A stretch of 64,000 bases of DNA from Gracilimonas sp046602855. Lineage in GTDB: Bacteria; Bacteroidota; Rhodothermia; Balneolales; Balneolaceae. The notes beneath the pieces were generated by a model. The model did no database searches. It saw nothing but the letters and a program-made list of their open reading frames with translations, and was not told where the DNA came from. Position 1 is the first letter of the stretch, and every line of letters starts with the position of its first letter. The position numbers were made by a program, and so were the translations under genes. The stretch spans positions 1,984,001 through 2,048,000 of the forward strand of contig NZ_JBKINJ010000001.1 of the NCBI RefSeq assembly GCF_046602855.1, given 5' to 3'. Of the stretch, positions 8,544 to 16,585 are shown piece after piece.

Positions 8544-9172
8544 TGGGGTTTTCTGGCTTCAATCTTTTTGACAATTCCGCCAAATGTTAAATCACGGACA
8601 GATTCTATCTTCCATCCTGCTTTTTTAACGTTTGAAACCGTTCTGCGAGCAATGTGTACTCCAATCAGGTAGTGTATGGGACGATCCAGTTTATCCATTG
8701 CGGTTGCTAATGCAGGTTGATCAGCACGCATATGTTCTAGCAGATGCAGTTTACCGCCGGGCTTGGTGACGCGCAGCGCTTCCTTTAATCCCAAAATGGC
8801 GTCAGGTACTGAGCAAAAAACAAAAGTAGCAACCGCTTCGTCAAAATGATCGTCGGGAAAGTCCATGTTTTCGGCATCCATCTCTTTAAGCGTAACACGG
8901 GGTTTCTGCTTTTCAGCCAGCTGTTGTTCTGCCCGTTTTAGCATTCCCGGAGAAAGATCCATTGCTGTTAATTCAATGTTCTCGGGATAGTAAGGGATAT
9001 TTTTACCCGTTCCCACACCGATCTCAAGAACCTGTGGTCCTTTTATTTGATCCCAGAGCTCTTTTCGCCACTGCTTGAAAACAAACTCTTCAATGGGCCA
9101 CTCCATAAAATTATAAAGAGGCGCAATTAAATCATAGCGGCTGCGTGTATGTTGTTTTTCTCTTTGGGCCAT
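8540..9172 (-). CDS. Class I SAM-dependent methyltransferase
   Basis: A 210-residue enzyme of the Methyltransf_11 / UbiE-like type. Motif I is VLEIGVGTGKNIPYYP (about 46-61), followed by the acidic loop TAMDLSPGML and motif II region DHFDEAVATFVFCSVPD. The C-terminal part, LLEHMRADQPALATAMDKLDRPIHYLIGVH, resembles small phospholipid or quinone methyltransferases. Similar genes often sit beside copper or arsenic resistance clusters, so it may be carried with the island. The substrate cannot be told from sequence. It is convergent with the sensor kinase. Confidence 0.8.
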   Translation of the reverse strand: MAQREKQHTRSRYDLIAPLYNFMEWPIEEFVFKQWRKELWDQIKGPQVLEIGVGTGKNIPYYPENIELTAMDLSPGMLKRAEQQLAEKQKPRVTLKEMDAENMDFPDDHFDEAVATFVFCSVPDAILGLKEALRVTKPGGKLHLLEHMRADQPALATAMDKLDRPIHYLIGVHIARRTVSNVKKAGWKIESVRDLTFGGIVKKIEARKPH

Positions 9173-9200
9173 AAAATGGTTAGAAAATTAACAGAAGCCG

Positions 9201-9397
9201 CTACCGGTTTTGTTCATTCTCATTAATAAGTTTTCCTTCTCGGTACTCTTCCCTTTCAATTTCTCCTCGGCAAATCTATTTAAGATATCCAAAGGACCTT
9301 CACTGATGTAAGAAGTGCTGAAATTGGCAAGTAGATTGAATACAACCAGTGCTTTGATCAGCCTTATAATTAATCCACCAGGTCCAATACACTCCTA
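9201..9397 (-). pseudogene. Broken SHOCT-domain gene
   Basis: On the minus strand one frame reads a hydrophobic segment (GGLIIRLIKALVVFNLLANF) followed by GPLDILNRFA. At about 9267-9270 the sequence must shift by one frame to continue as GEIEREEYREGKLINENE before a TAG at 9201-9203. Joined, this is a typical SHOCT motif (PLDILNRFA-RGEIEREEY). Restoring a single missing base in GCCGAGGAGAA (GCC CGA GGA GAA) heals it. No start codon precedes the membrane segment and a TAG closes the frame at 9395-9397. It parallels the intact SHOCT gene at 3347-3562. Confidence 0.6.
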
Positions 9398-9413
9398 TAA
9401 AGTGATGATCTTA

Positions 9414-9896
9414 TCAATTATTTTGGTTTTTATAGCTATTCTTATTCTTTGATTCCTTATTCATCATACCCTTTTGATTCATCATATCTCCTTGCATCAT
9501 CTGCATGAACATCATATGCATTTTCATCATAGAGGAATCGCCGGCCATTTCCATCATTTTAGATTGGTTCATATCTCCATCTTCCATCATGGCTTGCATC
9601 ATTTTCATGTGCTTCTGCATGCGCTGTCTCATCTGGGGATTATTCATCATTTTTTTCATGTCTCCCATCATCATGTTGCCCCCCATCTTCATGGAGCCCA
9701 TCATTTTTTGCATCATCTGCTTGCGCATTTCTGGGTTTTGGGCCATTTGATCCATCATCATAGAGCGCATGGTGGAATCTTGCATCATCTCCTGCATCTG
9801 CTGTCTTTTCATTTCCATATCCTTGTTTTGGCCTTGAGCAAAACCTAAACTAGTGAAAAGAAAAAATACCGAAAGTATAAGTGTTAAACGTTTCAT
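9414..9896 (-). CDS. Secreted methionine-rich protein, probable copper binder
   Basis: I take the ATG at 9894-9896 as start because a GGTGA element precedes it; a GTG nine bases upstream is the alternative. The 160-residue product has a signal peptide (about 1-20, ending LGFAQ) and a mature part with 47 methionines overall (29%), many in MM or MMM runs, with MxxMM patterns throughout (MQKMMGSMKMGG, MKMHMMFMQMMQ). There are few histidines and no cysteines. Dense thioether ligands favour Cu(I), so periplasmic copper buffering is likely. The promoter shares the copA site. The His-rich frame on the opposite strand is a shadow caused by ATG/CAT complementarity. Confidence 0.85.
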   Translation of the reverse strand: MKRLTLILSVFFLFTSLGFAQGQNKDMEMKRQQMQEMMQDSTMRSMMMDQMAQNPEMRKQMMQKMMGSMKMGGNMMMGDMKKMMNNPQMRQRMQKHMKMMQAMMEDGDMNQSKMMEMAGDSSMMKMHMMFMQMMQGDMMNQKGMMNKESKNKNSYKNQNN

Positions 9897-9932
9897 AACG
9901 GTCACCTGTTGTTACTTTGAAAATTATTTGCT

Positions 9933-9970
9933 CTATAATATAGAGTAGTGATACTTAAAGGAACCTTAAA
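9933..9970 (-). promoter_or_regulatory. Proposed copper-response promoter of the methionine-rich gene
   Basis: On the minus strand TTTAAG-N5-TTTAAG (9954-9970) is followed after 11 bases by TATATTATAG (9933-9942), 37 bases before the ATG at 9896. The half sites, their 11-base period and the ten-base TATATTATAG string are identical to those upstream of copA. This supports shared control by the regulator at 6392-7117. Confidence 0.6.
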
Positions 9971-10009
9971 TTGGTTAATTTAATGCCAGTCGATTTTTTG
10001 CGCCGAATT

Positions 10010-10078
10010 TGTACCAACTTTCAGTTGAATTACCCCTTTTCACCGGTGAACCTTAAAGTGGGTACATTAGTTGGTACA
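10010..10078. repeat. 69-bp nested imperfect palindrome in a 400-bp gene-free stretch
   Basis: The outer arms TGTACCAACT (10010-10019) and AGTTGGTACA (10069-10078) are exact inverted repeats. They are centred on the perfect 12-bp palindrome TTCACCGGTGAA (10039-10050). Between them TACCC/GGGTA and CTTT/AAAG also pair. The stretch 9971-10369 otherwise holds no gene I can support. The element may be an operator, a cruciform or a small mobile palindrome; there is no terminal T-run. Confidence 0.5.
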
Positions 10079-10369
10079 CCCATGACAATAAAACAGCTTT
10101 TAAAGTTATTAAGCGGTTTTTTATACCTATCAATTTTGCCCTGTTAAGAAGGTCTTATTTGGTAGTTACCAAAGCTTGGAGTCAATATGAAATTGCACTC
10201 ACAGATCGGGCATTCAGTCCATCGGTTGATCGCAATTCTAATTTTTATGATTTGTGAGGGACGATCATTTCTCTCACTCCATATACTTATGCCCTGGCAA
10301 GAAGAAGTAGAATGAAATGCTGCTAAACTCCGACAATAATCAGATGCAGGACTGCCTTTTCAGCACTAA

Positions 10370-12427
10370 TCAATCTAAATTCATCTCCACTTCTTCACCC
10401 CAGATGTACTTATTAAACCATATCCAGTTATGCCAGGTGGCGGCCAGTCTTTCCTTGGGCTTGGTGATGCCGTGACCGAATCCTTTATAGATGATCAGTT
10501 TAGACTCAACCCCCACATCCTGCAAGCCCTGATAGAGTTCATACGCATTAGGAGTGGGCACTCTTCGGTCAAATTCTCCGTGCTGTATCAGTGTAGGTGT
10601 GGATGCATTATTGATGTAGGTCATGGGGGAGGTCCGTTCATAGATCTCCTGATCCTCCCACGGGGTGGCTTTCAGGTATTGACGGGTAAACGGGTGGATA
10701 TCTGTGTTTACATAGTAAGTCATCCAGTTAGAGATCCCGGCTCCAACACTGACGGCTTCAAATCGATTCGACCAGGTAGACAGAAAAGCGGATATATAGC
10801 CTCCCTGACTCCACCCCATGGATCCCAGTTTTGTGGAATCCACGACTCCCTGTTCTACCAGATGATCCACCCCGGAAAGCACATCCCATGCATCGCCAAC
10901 TCCAAGGTTCCTAACATTCAATGAACGAAACTCTTCTCCATATCCTGCTGAACCCCGATAATTCGGTTGCAGCACCAATGCTCCTTTATTCACCCATTGC
11001 ACGATAGGATAGACATATGCAGGTACAGGCGAGGGCACGGAAATACCGGTTGGACCTCCATGTATTGCCACCAGCAAAGGATACTTTTTATTCGGATCAT
11101 AATCCTGAGGTTTATGTAATACGCCTTCAATAACAGCTCCGTCGCGACTGCTCCAGCTTATGACTTCGCTATCGGTGGTTTTCCAGTCAGAGATCTGATC
11201 ATTGAAATACGTCAGCTTCTGATTATTTGGTCCATTTATATCACTCATATACACTTCGTTTACCTCATCGCCATCTCTGGCACTTGTCGCATACTTTGAA
11301 CCGTCTTTGGATATGGAAAGATCATACACAAGTCTTTTTAACTGGGAATACTTTTCAACGGTCCCATTTTGTGGATCAAGACGGAATATAGGACGTCGGG
11401 TTTTCTGCCAGGCAGTAGCGTAAATACCGCTATTTGTCCAGGCCGCAATATTAAGATTTTCGTCAAAGTCTTGTGCCACCTCCATGAACTTATCCCTTTC
11501 AATATCATAAATGAAATACCTGTTGTTGGTATAAAAATTACTGCTGTCGTTTTCTACAGCACTGGTGAAGACAAATTTATTACCATCAGGTGACCAGGTA
11601 CTGAATCCGTCCGATGAAGGATTGGAAACAACCTGATTCAGCTCCTTCTCTGCGGGATCATAAAGTGCTATATCAGCCTTCAGAAAACTGGTAATTATGG
11701 GATCCGGTTGATGATCGATGGCGATCTTGTCTCCGGCCGGTGACCAGGAGATATTGGTTATGGTGAATTCAGCATCTTCCAGGTGTGCCACTACTTTCGG
11801 TGCTTCCGGGCACATGGTATAAGTGGTATCCTGCTGACAGGGTTGTTGGTGAGAGCGGGCAAAGTCCGGGTCGAAATCCACGGTATAGAGTCGGTTGAGT
11901 AAATAACCGGTTTCATCCTCTGCAAACTCACCATACCGCTCCTCCATGGTTTTCTCCTCTTCCGGTTGTTCCTGCTCAGCTAAAAAAGCAAGTGTCTTCC
12001 CATTCGGAGAGAGATCAAAGCTCTGTATGCTTTTATCGATATATGACAGAGGAATTGCCTCTCCTCCATCCGGTGAGATCACAAACACCTTATTTTCGCC
12101 GTCAATACTTCGGGTGAATAAGATCCATTCGCCATCATCTGACCATGTACCATTACTACTTGAACCACTGCTGTTATGGGTCAAAGGAAAAGGCTCTGCC
12201 CCGTTTTCAGATAACCATAACTCAGAATCATACCGGTTTTCTGACCATTCCGTTGATGAAACAGAGTAAAGCACGTGATTTCCGTCGGGAGATATTTGTA
12301 CCGAAACCGGACCTTTTAATGAAAGTACCTGCTCAAAAGTAGGTTTTGTCCTTTCTGTGGTATTCTGGGAAAAAGCCAATGCAGGCAGGAATAATAATAG
12401 CACTAAACTCCAAATAATATGTTTCAT
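10370..12427 (-). CDS. Secreted S9-family serine peptidase (prolyl oligopeptidase clan)
   Basis: A 685-residue protein with a signal peptide (about 1-20, ending LAFSQ). The N-terminal two thirds form a WD40-like/beta-propeller domain of the DPP/acylaminoacyl peptidase type with repeated SPDG motifs. The C-terminal alpha/beta hydrolase domain carries GWSQGG with nucleophile S540, D620 in GEFDRRVP and H652 in GFGHG, a complete triad. Such enzymes cleave short peptides in the periplasm or outside the cell for nutrition. It stands alone; the overlapping plus-strand frames are shadows. Confidence 0.93.
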   Translation of the reverse strand: MKHIIWSLVLLLFLPALAFSQNTTERTKPTFEQVLSLKGPVSVQISPDGNHVLYSVSSTEWSENRYDSELWLSENGAEPFPLTHNSSGSSSNGTWSDDGEWILFTRSIDGENKVFVISPDGGEAIPLSYIDKSIQSFDLSPNGKTLAFLAEQEQPEEEKTMEERYGEFAEDETGYLLNRLYTVDFDPDFARSHQQPCQQDTTYTMCPEAPKVVAHLEDAEFTITNISWSPAGDKIAIDHQPDPIITSFLKADIALYDPAEKELNQVVSNPSSDGFSTWSPDGNKFVFTSAVENDSSNFYTNNRYFIYDIERDKFMEVAQDFDENLNIAAWTNSGIYATAWQKTRRPIFRLDPQNGTVEKYSQLKRLVYDLSISKDGSKYATSARDGDEVNEVYMSDINGPNNQKLTYFNDQISDWKTTDSEVISWSSRDGAVIEGVLHKPQDYDPNKKYPLLVAIHGGPTGISVPSPVPAYVYPIVQWVNKGALVLQPNYRGSAGYGEEFRSLNVRNLGVGDAWDVLSGVDHLVEQGVVDSTKLGSMGWSQGGYISAFLSTWSNRFEAVSVGAGISNWMTYYVNTDIHPFTRQYLKATPWEDQEIYERTSPMTYINNASTPTLIQHGEFDRRVPTPNAYELYQGLQDVGVESKLIIYKGFGHGITKPKERLAATWHNWIWFNKYIWGEEVEMNLD

Positions 12428-12539
12428 ATCAGCATTTCATTCGTTCACAATTCAGTAGCAATGAACTAAATTTCATTCACATATGGAAATGCTTTGTTGG
12501 GAAGGTTCAATAGGGTTTACATGAATAATAGAAGAACCA

Positions 12540-12614
12540 TAAAGAGGACATACACCGGCACAGTTACATGGGTAGCTGTAAACTAATGTGTTAGTGTACC
12601 TTTTATCCTCTTTA
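12540..12614. repeat. Inverted repeat with inner stem upstream of the S9 peptidase
   Basis: TAAAGAGGA (12540-12548) and TCCTCTTTA (12606-12614) are exact 9-bp inverted arms. Inside them GTTACA and a near-complementary TGTAAAC can form a second stem. It lies in the gene-free stretch between the peptidase start and the small lipoprotein remnant. Function unknown. Confidence 0.3.
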
Positions 12615-12721
12615 CGTTCTTACTAAAGAAACCAAACCAAATCGGCCTGAGATCATAGATGTTAGAGCGGTCTCAAATCAATTCCTTACAAAATTTTTTG
12701 ATTTTCCTTAAAAAATCACCT

Positions 12722-13032
12722 TTAACCTTCCATTAGCCAAGCTCCGGAAGACCTTTCTTGACAGTTGATAACAATTACCCGGAGGTGGTTGTTTTCCCGG
12801 TGGAGTGTCAGGCAACCAGATTCTACAAGAACCTGGAGAGGGTAAATGACCGGGTGGAATTTTATTGAATGGCCTAACCCGATCTTTGTAGCGCTTGCCC
12901 TCAGTTTCATGAACTTCCATACTTGCATATTCACCTTGAATGAGCAACATGCCCTGACTACAGCCGGAAAAGGTAATTAAAAGTAAGGCTACTGAAATGG
13001 CTTTGAAGATCTTATTGCTTTTTTTGAGACAT
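12722..13032 (-). pseudogene. Frameshifted small lipoprotein with proline/glycine repeats
   Basis: The central frame (12708-12950) reads GEYASMEVHETEGKRYKD, then IPPGHLPSPGSC, RIWLPDTPPGKQPPPGNC, a motif set I know from small secreted Bacteroidota proteins. Upstream the same frame encodes a lipoprotein signal (IFKAISVALLLITFSGCSQG) but has no start; the only ATG (13030-13032) is one base out of phase across a run of seven A on the coding strand (13019-13025). With six A it would read MSQKSNKIFKAI. At the other end the expected GAWLMEG tail appears only in the next frame, ending at 12722. So two indels separate it from an intact gene. Family recognition is from memory of the motif. Confidence 0.6.
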
Positions 13033-13325
13033 TAGCTCACCTGTTAAAATGAATGGTCAGGCTCAAGTAAGCTTCCTATTCAGGCAACCGATTCTACATG
13101 TTTGTGTTAGTATATCAGAGACTAATGGGTGTTAAAAAAAATCTTAGATCACATTAGGGGTATCCGCCAACTCATGTGTAATACAACTACACCCTGCAAA
13201 ATTAATGATCTGAAAACATTTTGATAAGGAAATTCTTTAAAACAAATAAACAGATCCAATTCTCATTACACGATCAACACTTTCGATTTTATTTAATAAA
13301 ATTAATTCAAAAATAAACTAATATT

Positions 13326-14153
13326 ATGTTTAGTAATAAGATAATAACCACAACATTTGCGCTGCTAACAACTGTAACATTATTGTTTGTCAGCTGCGAT
13401 AATAACTCGGTAACAGACCCTACAACGGGTACCGGAACACTTGAAGTTCTACTTCATGACGCTCCGGCTAACTATGAAGCAGTAAACGTTTTTGTCGAAA
13501 GCGTTGAAGTAAACAACGGTCAGACTGAAGAAGGATGGGTAGAGATAAGTACTCCGCAACAATCCTATGACCTGCTAACACTGACAAATGGAGCTACAGA
13601 AGTTCTTGGCTCAGCAGAGCTTGAAACAGGCACCTACGAACAGATCCGCCTGATACTAAGTAGCAATGGGCACAGTGTGATCGTTGACGGTACAGAACAC
13701 GATATGTTTGTACCTAGCGGTGAGCAGACCGGTATTAAATTAAACGTTAATGCTGAGATCGTACCGGATATCACCTACACCCTTCTGCTTGATTTCGATG
13801 CAGCCCGCTCTGTTGTTGAAAGAGGTAATACACAATCCGGTATTGAATATCTTCTTAAACCGGTTATCAGTGCTACCAATGAAGCCATAACCGGAAACAT
13901 TGCCGGAGCTGTTGAGCCCGTTGAAGCACAACCGTTTATCTATGCAATTGCAAACTCAGATACCCTTTCTTCTACCAAAGCGGATACCACTGATGGTACC
14001 TTTAAGCTTATTGGGCTTGAAGAAGGAACCTACACGATCTCGGTTGATCCAACAAATGAAACTTATCAATCTTCAGACACAACCGGTGTAGATGTGACTA
14101 TTGGTGAAACCAATAACATAGGAACTGTTATCCTGTCAGAAACACAGAACTAA
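13326..14153 (+). CDS. DUF4382 lipoprotein
   Basis: A 275-residue lipoprotein: the signal ends LLFVSC with lipobox Cys24. Residues about 37-175 form a DUF4382 domain (GTLEVLLHDAPANYEAVNVF, VESVEV, YDLLTLTNGATEVLG, YEQIRLIL). Residues about 190-275 look like a CarboxypepD_reg-type beta-sandwich (GTYTISVDPTNETYQSSDTT). DUF4382 proteins are widespread surface or periplasmic lipoproteins of Bacteroidota without known activity. The gene stands alone and ends in a strong terminator shared with the convergent gene. Confidence 0.88.
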   Translation: MFSNKIITTTFALLTTVTLLFVSCDNNSVTDPTTGTGTLEVLLHDAPANYEAVNVFVESVEVNNGQTEEGWVEISTPQQSYDLLTLTNGATEVLGSAELETGTYEQIRLILSSNGHSVIVDGTEHDMFVPSGEQTGIKLNVNAEIVPDITYTLLLDFDAARSVVERGNTQSGIEYLLKPVISATNEAITGNIAGAVEPVEAQPFIYAIANSDTLSSTKADTTDGTFKLIGLEEGTYTISVDPTNETYQSSDTTGVDVTIGETNNIGTVILSETQN

Positions 14154-14170
14154 AGTTTAATACTTTTAAA

Positions 14171-14205
14171 AAAGGCCTGCATTTTGCGATGCAGGCCTTT
14201 TTCTT
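14171..14205. terminator. Bidirectional rho-independent terminator
   Basis: AAAGGCCTGCAT (14171-14182) and ATGCAGGCCTTT (14189-14200) form a perfect 12-bp stem with a 6-base loop, followed by a T-rich tract and preceded by an A-run. It can end both the DUF4382 gene and the convergent coiled-coil gene. Confidence 0.9.
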
Positions 14206-14238
14206 TTTTTAGAGTATTTGTTAAAACTATCCGTCTAT

Positions 14239-14961
14239 CTATTGGTCCGAATTAGACTCTTCAGAATCCACTTCTTCTGCTTCAGTACCATCACTGTCGG
14301 CAGCTGATGTACCCTGCTTCAGCTCTTCAAGTTTTTGGCGGGCTTTAGCGATCTTCGTTTTCTGATTTTGGATCATTTGTTCAAGCTCAGATAGCTGCTC
14401 TTTAGCTTTCTCGATCTGCTCTTGTCTGGCTTGCCTTTGCTCTTCGCTCAATTCACCTTCATCAAGACTTTCCTCAGCACGCTCGATGTCTGCTTTAGCC
14501 TGTTCAACTGTTTGCTCAGCTATCTCTACGCTATTATCTGATTGTTCAACTTCCTCACTCAGCTTCCTTGCAGCAGCTGCGCGGGCCTGACCAAATTCAC
14601 GCCCGGAGAGCTCCCCTTTGTTCTTTCCAAAAGCATTGCCTTGCCCTTCATCGTTACCAACTCCCTGAGGCTTTCCCTGCCCGTTACCAACTCCTTCCGG
14701 TTTTCCTTTTCTATTCTTGAGACTATCGGCCTGGCGTCCTTTTTTAGCCTTTCCTGCTTTTACACTATCGGAAACCTGATCTGCTTTATTTTTACCGACT
14801 TGGAGGCTGTCGGTCGCACGTTTGGCATTTTGTTCTACTTTCCCCTTGTTATTATTTTTATCCTTATTTCCATTATTGTCACTGCTCTGAGCTGATCCGG
14901 CACTGCTTGCAAAAAATACAAGAGTTAGTACCAGCATGCTTATCCGTGAAAAACGTTTCAT
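14239..14961 (-). CDS. Secreted coiled-coil protein of unknown function
   Basis: A 240-residue protein with a signal peptide (about 1-24, ending GSAQ). It continues with a low-complexity Asn/Lys/Gly-rich part (about 25-110: NGNKDKNNNKGK, repeated QGKPQGVGN-like units), a short ordered block GELSGREFGQARAAAARKL and a long charged coiled coil (about 130-215) that ends in an acidic Ser/Asp/Glu tail. I do not recognise a family. It lies 22 bases after a small lipoprotein gene on the same strand and is probably co-transcribed with it. A structural or peptidoglycan-related role is possible but unproven. Confidence 0.7.
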   Translation of the reverse strand: MKRFSRISMLVLTLVFFASSAGSAQSSDNNGNKDKNNNKGKVEQNAKRATDSLQVGKNKADQVSDSVKAGKAKKGRQADSLKNRKGKPEGVGNGQGKPQGVGNDEGQGNAFGKNKGELSGREFGQARAAAARKLSEEVEQSDNSVEIAEQTVEQAKADIERAEESLDEGELSEEQRQARQEQIEKAKEQLSELEQMIQNQKTKIAKARQKLEELKQGTSAADSDGTEAEEVDSEESNSDQ

Positions 14962-14983
14962 AATTGAAGTATTTTATAAAGTG

Positions 14984-15196
14984 TTAGTTATTCAGACTGT
15001 CAAGCGTTAATTGTAATTCATTGACCTTTTGCTCAACAGAATCACTTGCTGCTGAAAGGTCGCTTGACAGTGAATCTGTTTCTGTTACTAACTGAATTTC
15101 TTCGCTTGATTCAGTTTGTGTTTGTTGATTTGAGTTGCCACATCCTACAAACATCATTGTGGTCGCTAACATTAGTCCTAATGTTGTTTTTAGCAT
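14984..15196 (-). CDS. Small lipoprotein
   Basis: A 70-residue protein with a lipoprotein signal ending MMFVGC (Cys19). The mature 51 residues are a Gln/Ser/Thr-rich linker and a short heptad-like helix (SDLSAASDSVEQKVNELQLTL). The helix recalls small murein-lipoprotein-like proteins, but there is no C-terminal lysine. It precedes the coiled-coil protein gene on the same strand by 22 bases. The name is descriptive only. Confidence 0.65.
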   Translation of the reverse strand: MLKTTLGLMLATTMMFVGCGNSNQQTQTESSEEIQLVTETDSLSSDLSAASDSVEQKVNELQLTLDSLNN

Positions 15197-15379
15197 ATTT
15201 TATCGGTTTAATTATAATTGTTACTATTTACTCTAAGAATATTTAGCACGTATTGTTCCTGATACCAAAAAGCTTCTCAGCTGTGTGGCCTTGTCTTCAG
15301 ATCTTTTAATATTCAACCATCAACACAATTTAAATCAAACACACAATTAGTCCCTCTTACCGGTGAGCGCTGCATTGTT

Positions 15380-16585
15380 TTAAGGTATTTTTATGAAAAA
15401 AGTTGACCCGGCACCTACTTCACTGTCCACTTCAATTTTTCCTCCATGGGCTTCTACGATGTTTTGGACAATTGCCAAACCCAGACCTGTACTTTTCTCA
15501 CCCGCCGTAGCTTCCACACTGATCTGGGAAAAAGGCACAAATAATTTATCTATCTCGTCTTCAGGAATACCCTGCCCATGATCTTTTACAAAAATAGTAA
15601 CACCTTCACCCTCAGCTGTTTCTTTAATGCCGACCTCAACCTCAGTGTCAGAATTTGAATATTTAACGGCGTTCGACAAAAGATTATCCAGTACCTGTCT
15701 GAATTTATGACCATCAATTTCTTTATTGACTGATGAATCGGGAAGATCCGTTTTAATGACAATATCTTTTTTGTTGGCGGAAAAACGACTCAAAGAAACT
15801 ACTTCCTCGATTAACTGAACAAGATCTATGGTTTCTTTTTCCAGGTTTATACTTCCTGATTCATACGAAGACATATCAAGCATATCTTCAATAATTTGGA
15901 CCATATACTCACTCGTTCCTTTGATCTCCTTTATCATCATATACTGATTTTCCGTAAAAAGGTCTTCCTCTTTATGGTCGTCCATTAAAAAATCTGAGAA
16001 ATTTTGTATGAGCATCAGGGGATTTCGAAGATCATGGGCTGCCATCCCCATCATTTGATTCTTGAATTCATTCAACCGCTCAAGTTCAGCTGTCTTTTTC
16101 ATGAGTTGACGCTTAGTGGTTGCCAGTTCATTGTTCAACTCACTCATATCATTGTACAACATCCAGTCATTCTGCTTTGTATCACCCTCCTGATCTTTTT
16201 TCATGAACAGCCGCAGTTTATTTATCTGTTCATTATTCATCTTCATCAAACCATTCATGAATTGTTCGATATCGTTGGGATCCGGTGACCCGATCAACAA
16301 AATTCCCTTCTCTATTTTGACCCCGGAAATGTTGAATAACTTCGTATGATCCTGTTTCCCTATATGTAATTCCCAGTCGTAGGCTACGCCATGATTATTA
16401 ATATTTTCCAAAAGGCGATAGCCCTTCTCAATGCTATCACCCTTTAAGCGGTTTACGAAAGATATGTCAACTTCAGATCCCCCTGAAAACAGATCAAAGG
16501 TATCATGAATAACTTCCGTAATGGCTCCATCTTCATTAATTAGAAGCGCAAATCCTTCAGGCAAAATTGTGTCTGATGTAGTCAA
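15380..16585 (-). CDS. Cytoplasmic histidine kinase coupled to the B12-binding protein
   Basis: A 401-residue kinase without membrane helices. Residues about 8-105 look like a divergent PAS-type sensor; a coiled coil (about 150-178) leads to HisKA with H184 in MAAHDLRNPLML, then an ATPase domain with DNLLSNAVKYSNSDTEV, VKDHGQGIPEDEI and KSTGLGLAIVQNIVEAHGG. The start is a TTG whose last bases overlap the TGA of the upstream B12-binding gene (TTGA), a layout that suggests coupled translation. It most likely receives its signal from that protein. No response regulator lies in the cluster, so its target is elsewhere. Confidence 0.85.
   Translation of the reverse strand: MTTSDTILPEGFALLINEDGAITEVIHDTFDLFSGGSEVDISFVNRLKGDSIEKGYRLLENINNHGVAYDWELHIGKQDHTKLFNISGVKIEKGILLIGSPDPNDIEQFMNGLMKMNNEQINKLRLFMKKDQEGDTKQNDWMLYNDMSELNNELATTKRQLMKKTAELERLNEFKNQMMGMAAHDLRNPLMLIQNFSDFLMDDHKEEDLFTENQYMMIKEIKGTSEYMVQIIEDMLDMSSYESGSINLEKETIDLVQLIEEVVSLSRFSANKKDIVIKTDLPDSSVNKEIDGHKFRQVLDNLLSNAVKYSNSDTEVEVGIKETAEGEGVTIFVKDHGQGIPEDEIDKLFVPFSQISVEATAGEKSTGLGLAIVQNIVEAHGGKIEVDSEVGAGSTFFIKIP

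Noticed and set aside
9474..9848. Histidine-rich open frame on the plus strand opposite the methionine-rich gene
   Set aside because: Runs of ATG on one strand read as CAT on the other, so repeated methionine codons give histidine codons. The minus-strand frame has a signal peptide and a promoter, so the plus-strand frame is a shadow.
10010..10078. Integron attC site
   Set aside because: The core GTTRRRY/RYYYAAC boxes are not met, no integrase or cassette array is present, and the two halves do not show the usual extrahelical bases.
12722..12934. 70-codon frame overlapping the small lipoprotein remnant as a gene
   Set aside because: Most of it has no recognisable features; only its last residues match the expected lipoprotein tail. 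It is better read as the shifted end of the remnant.
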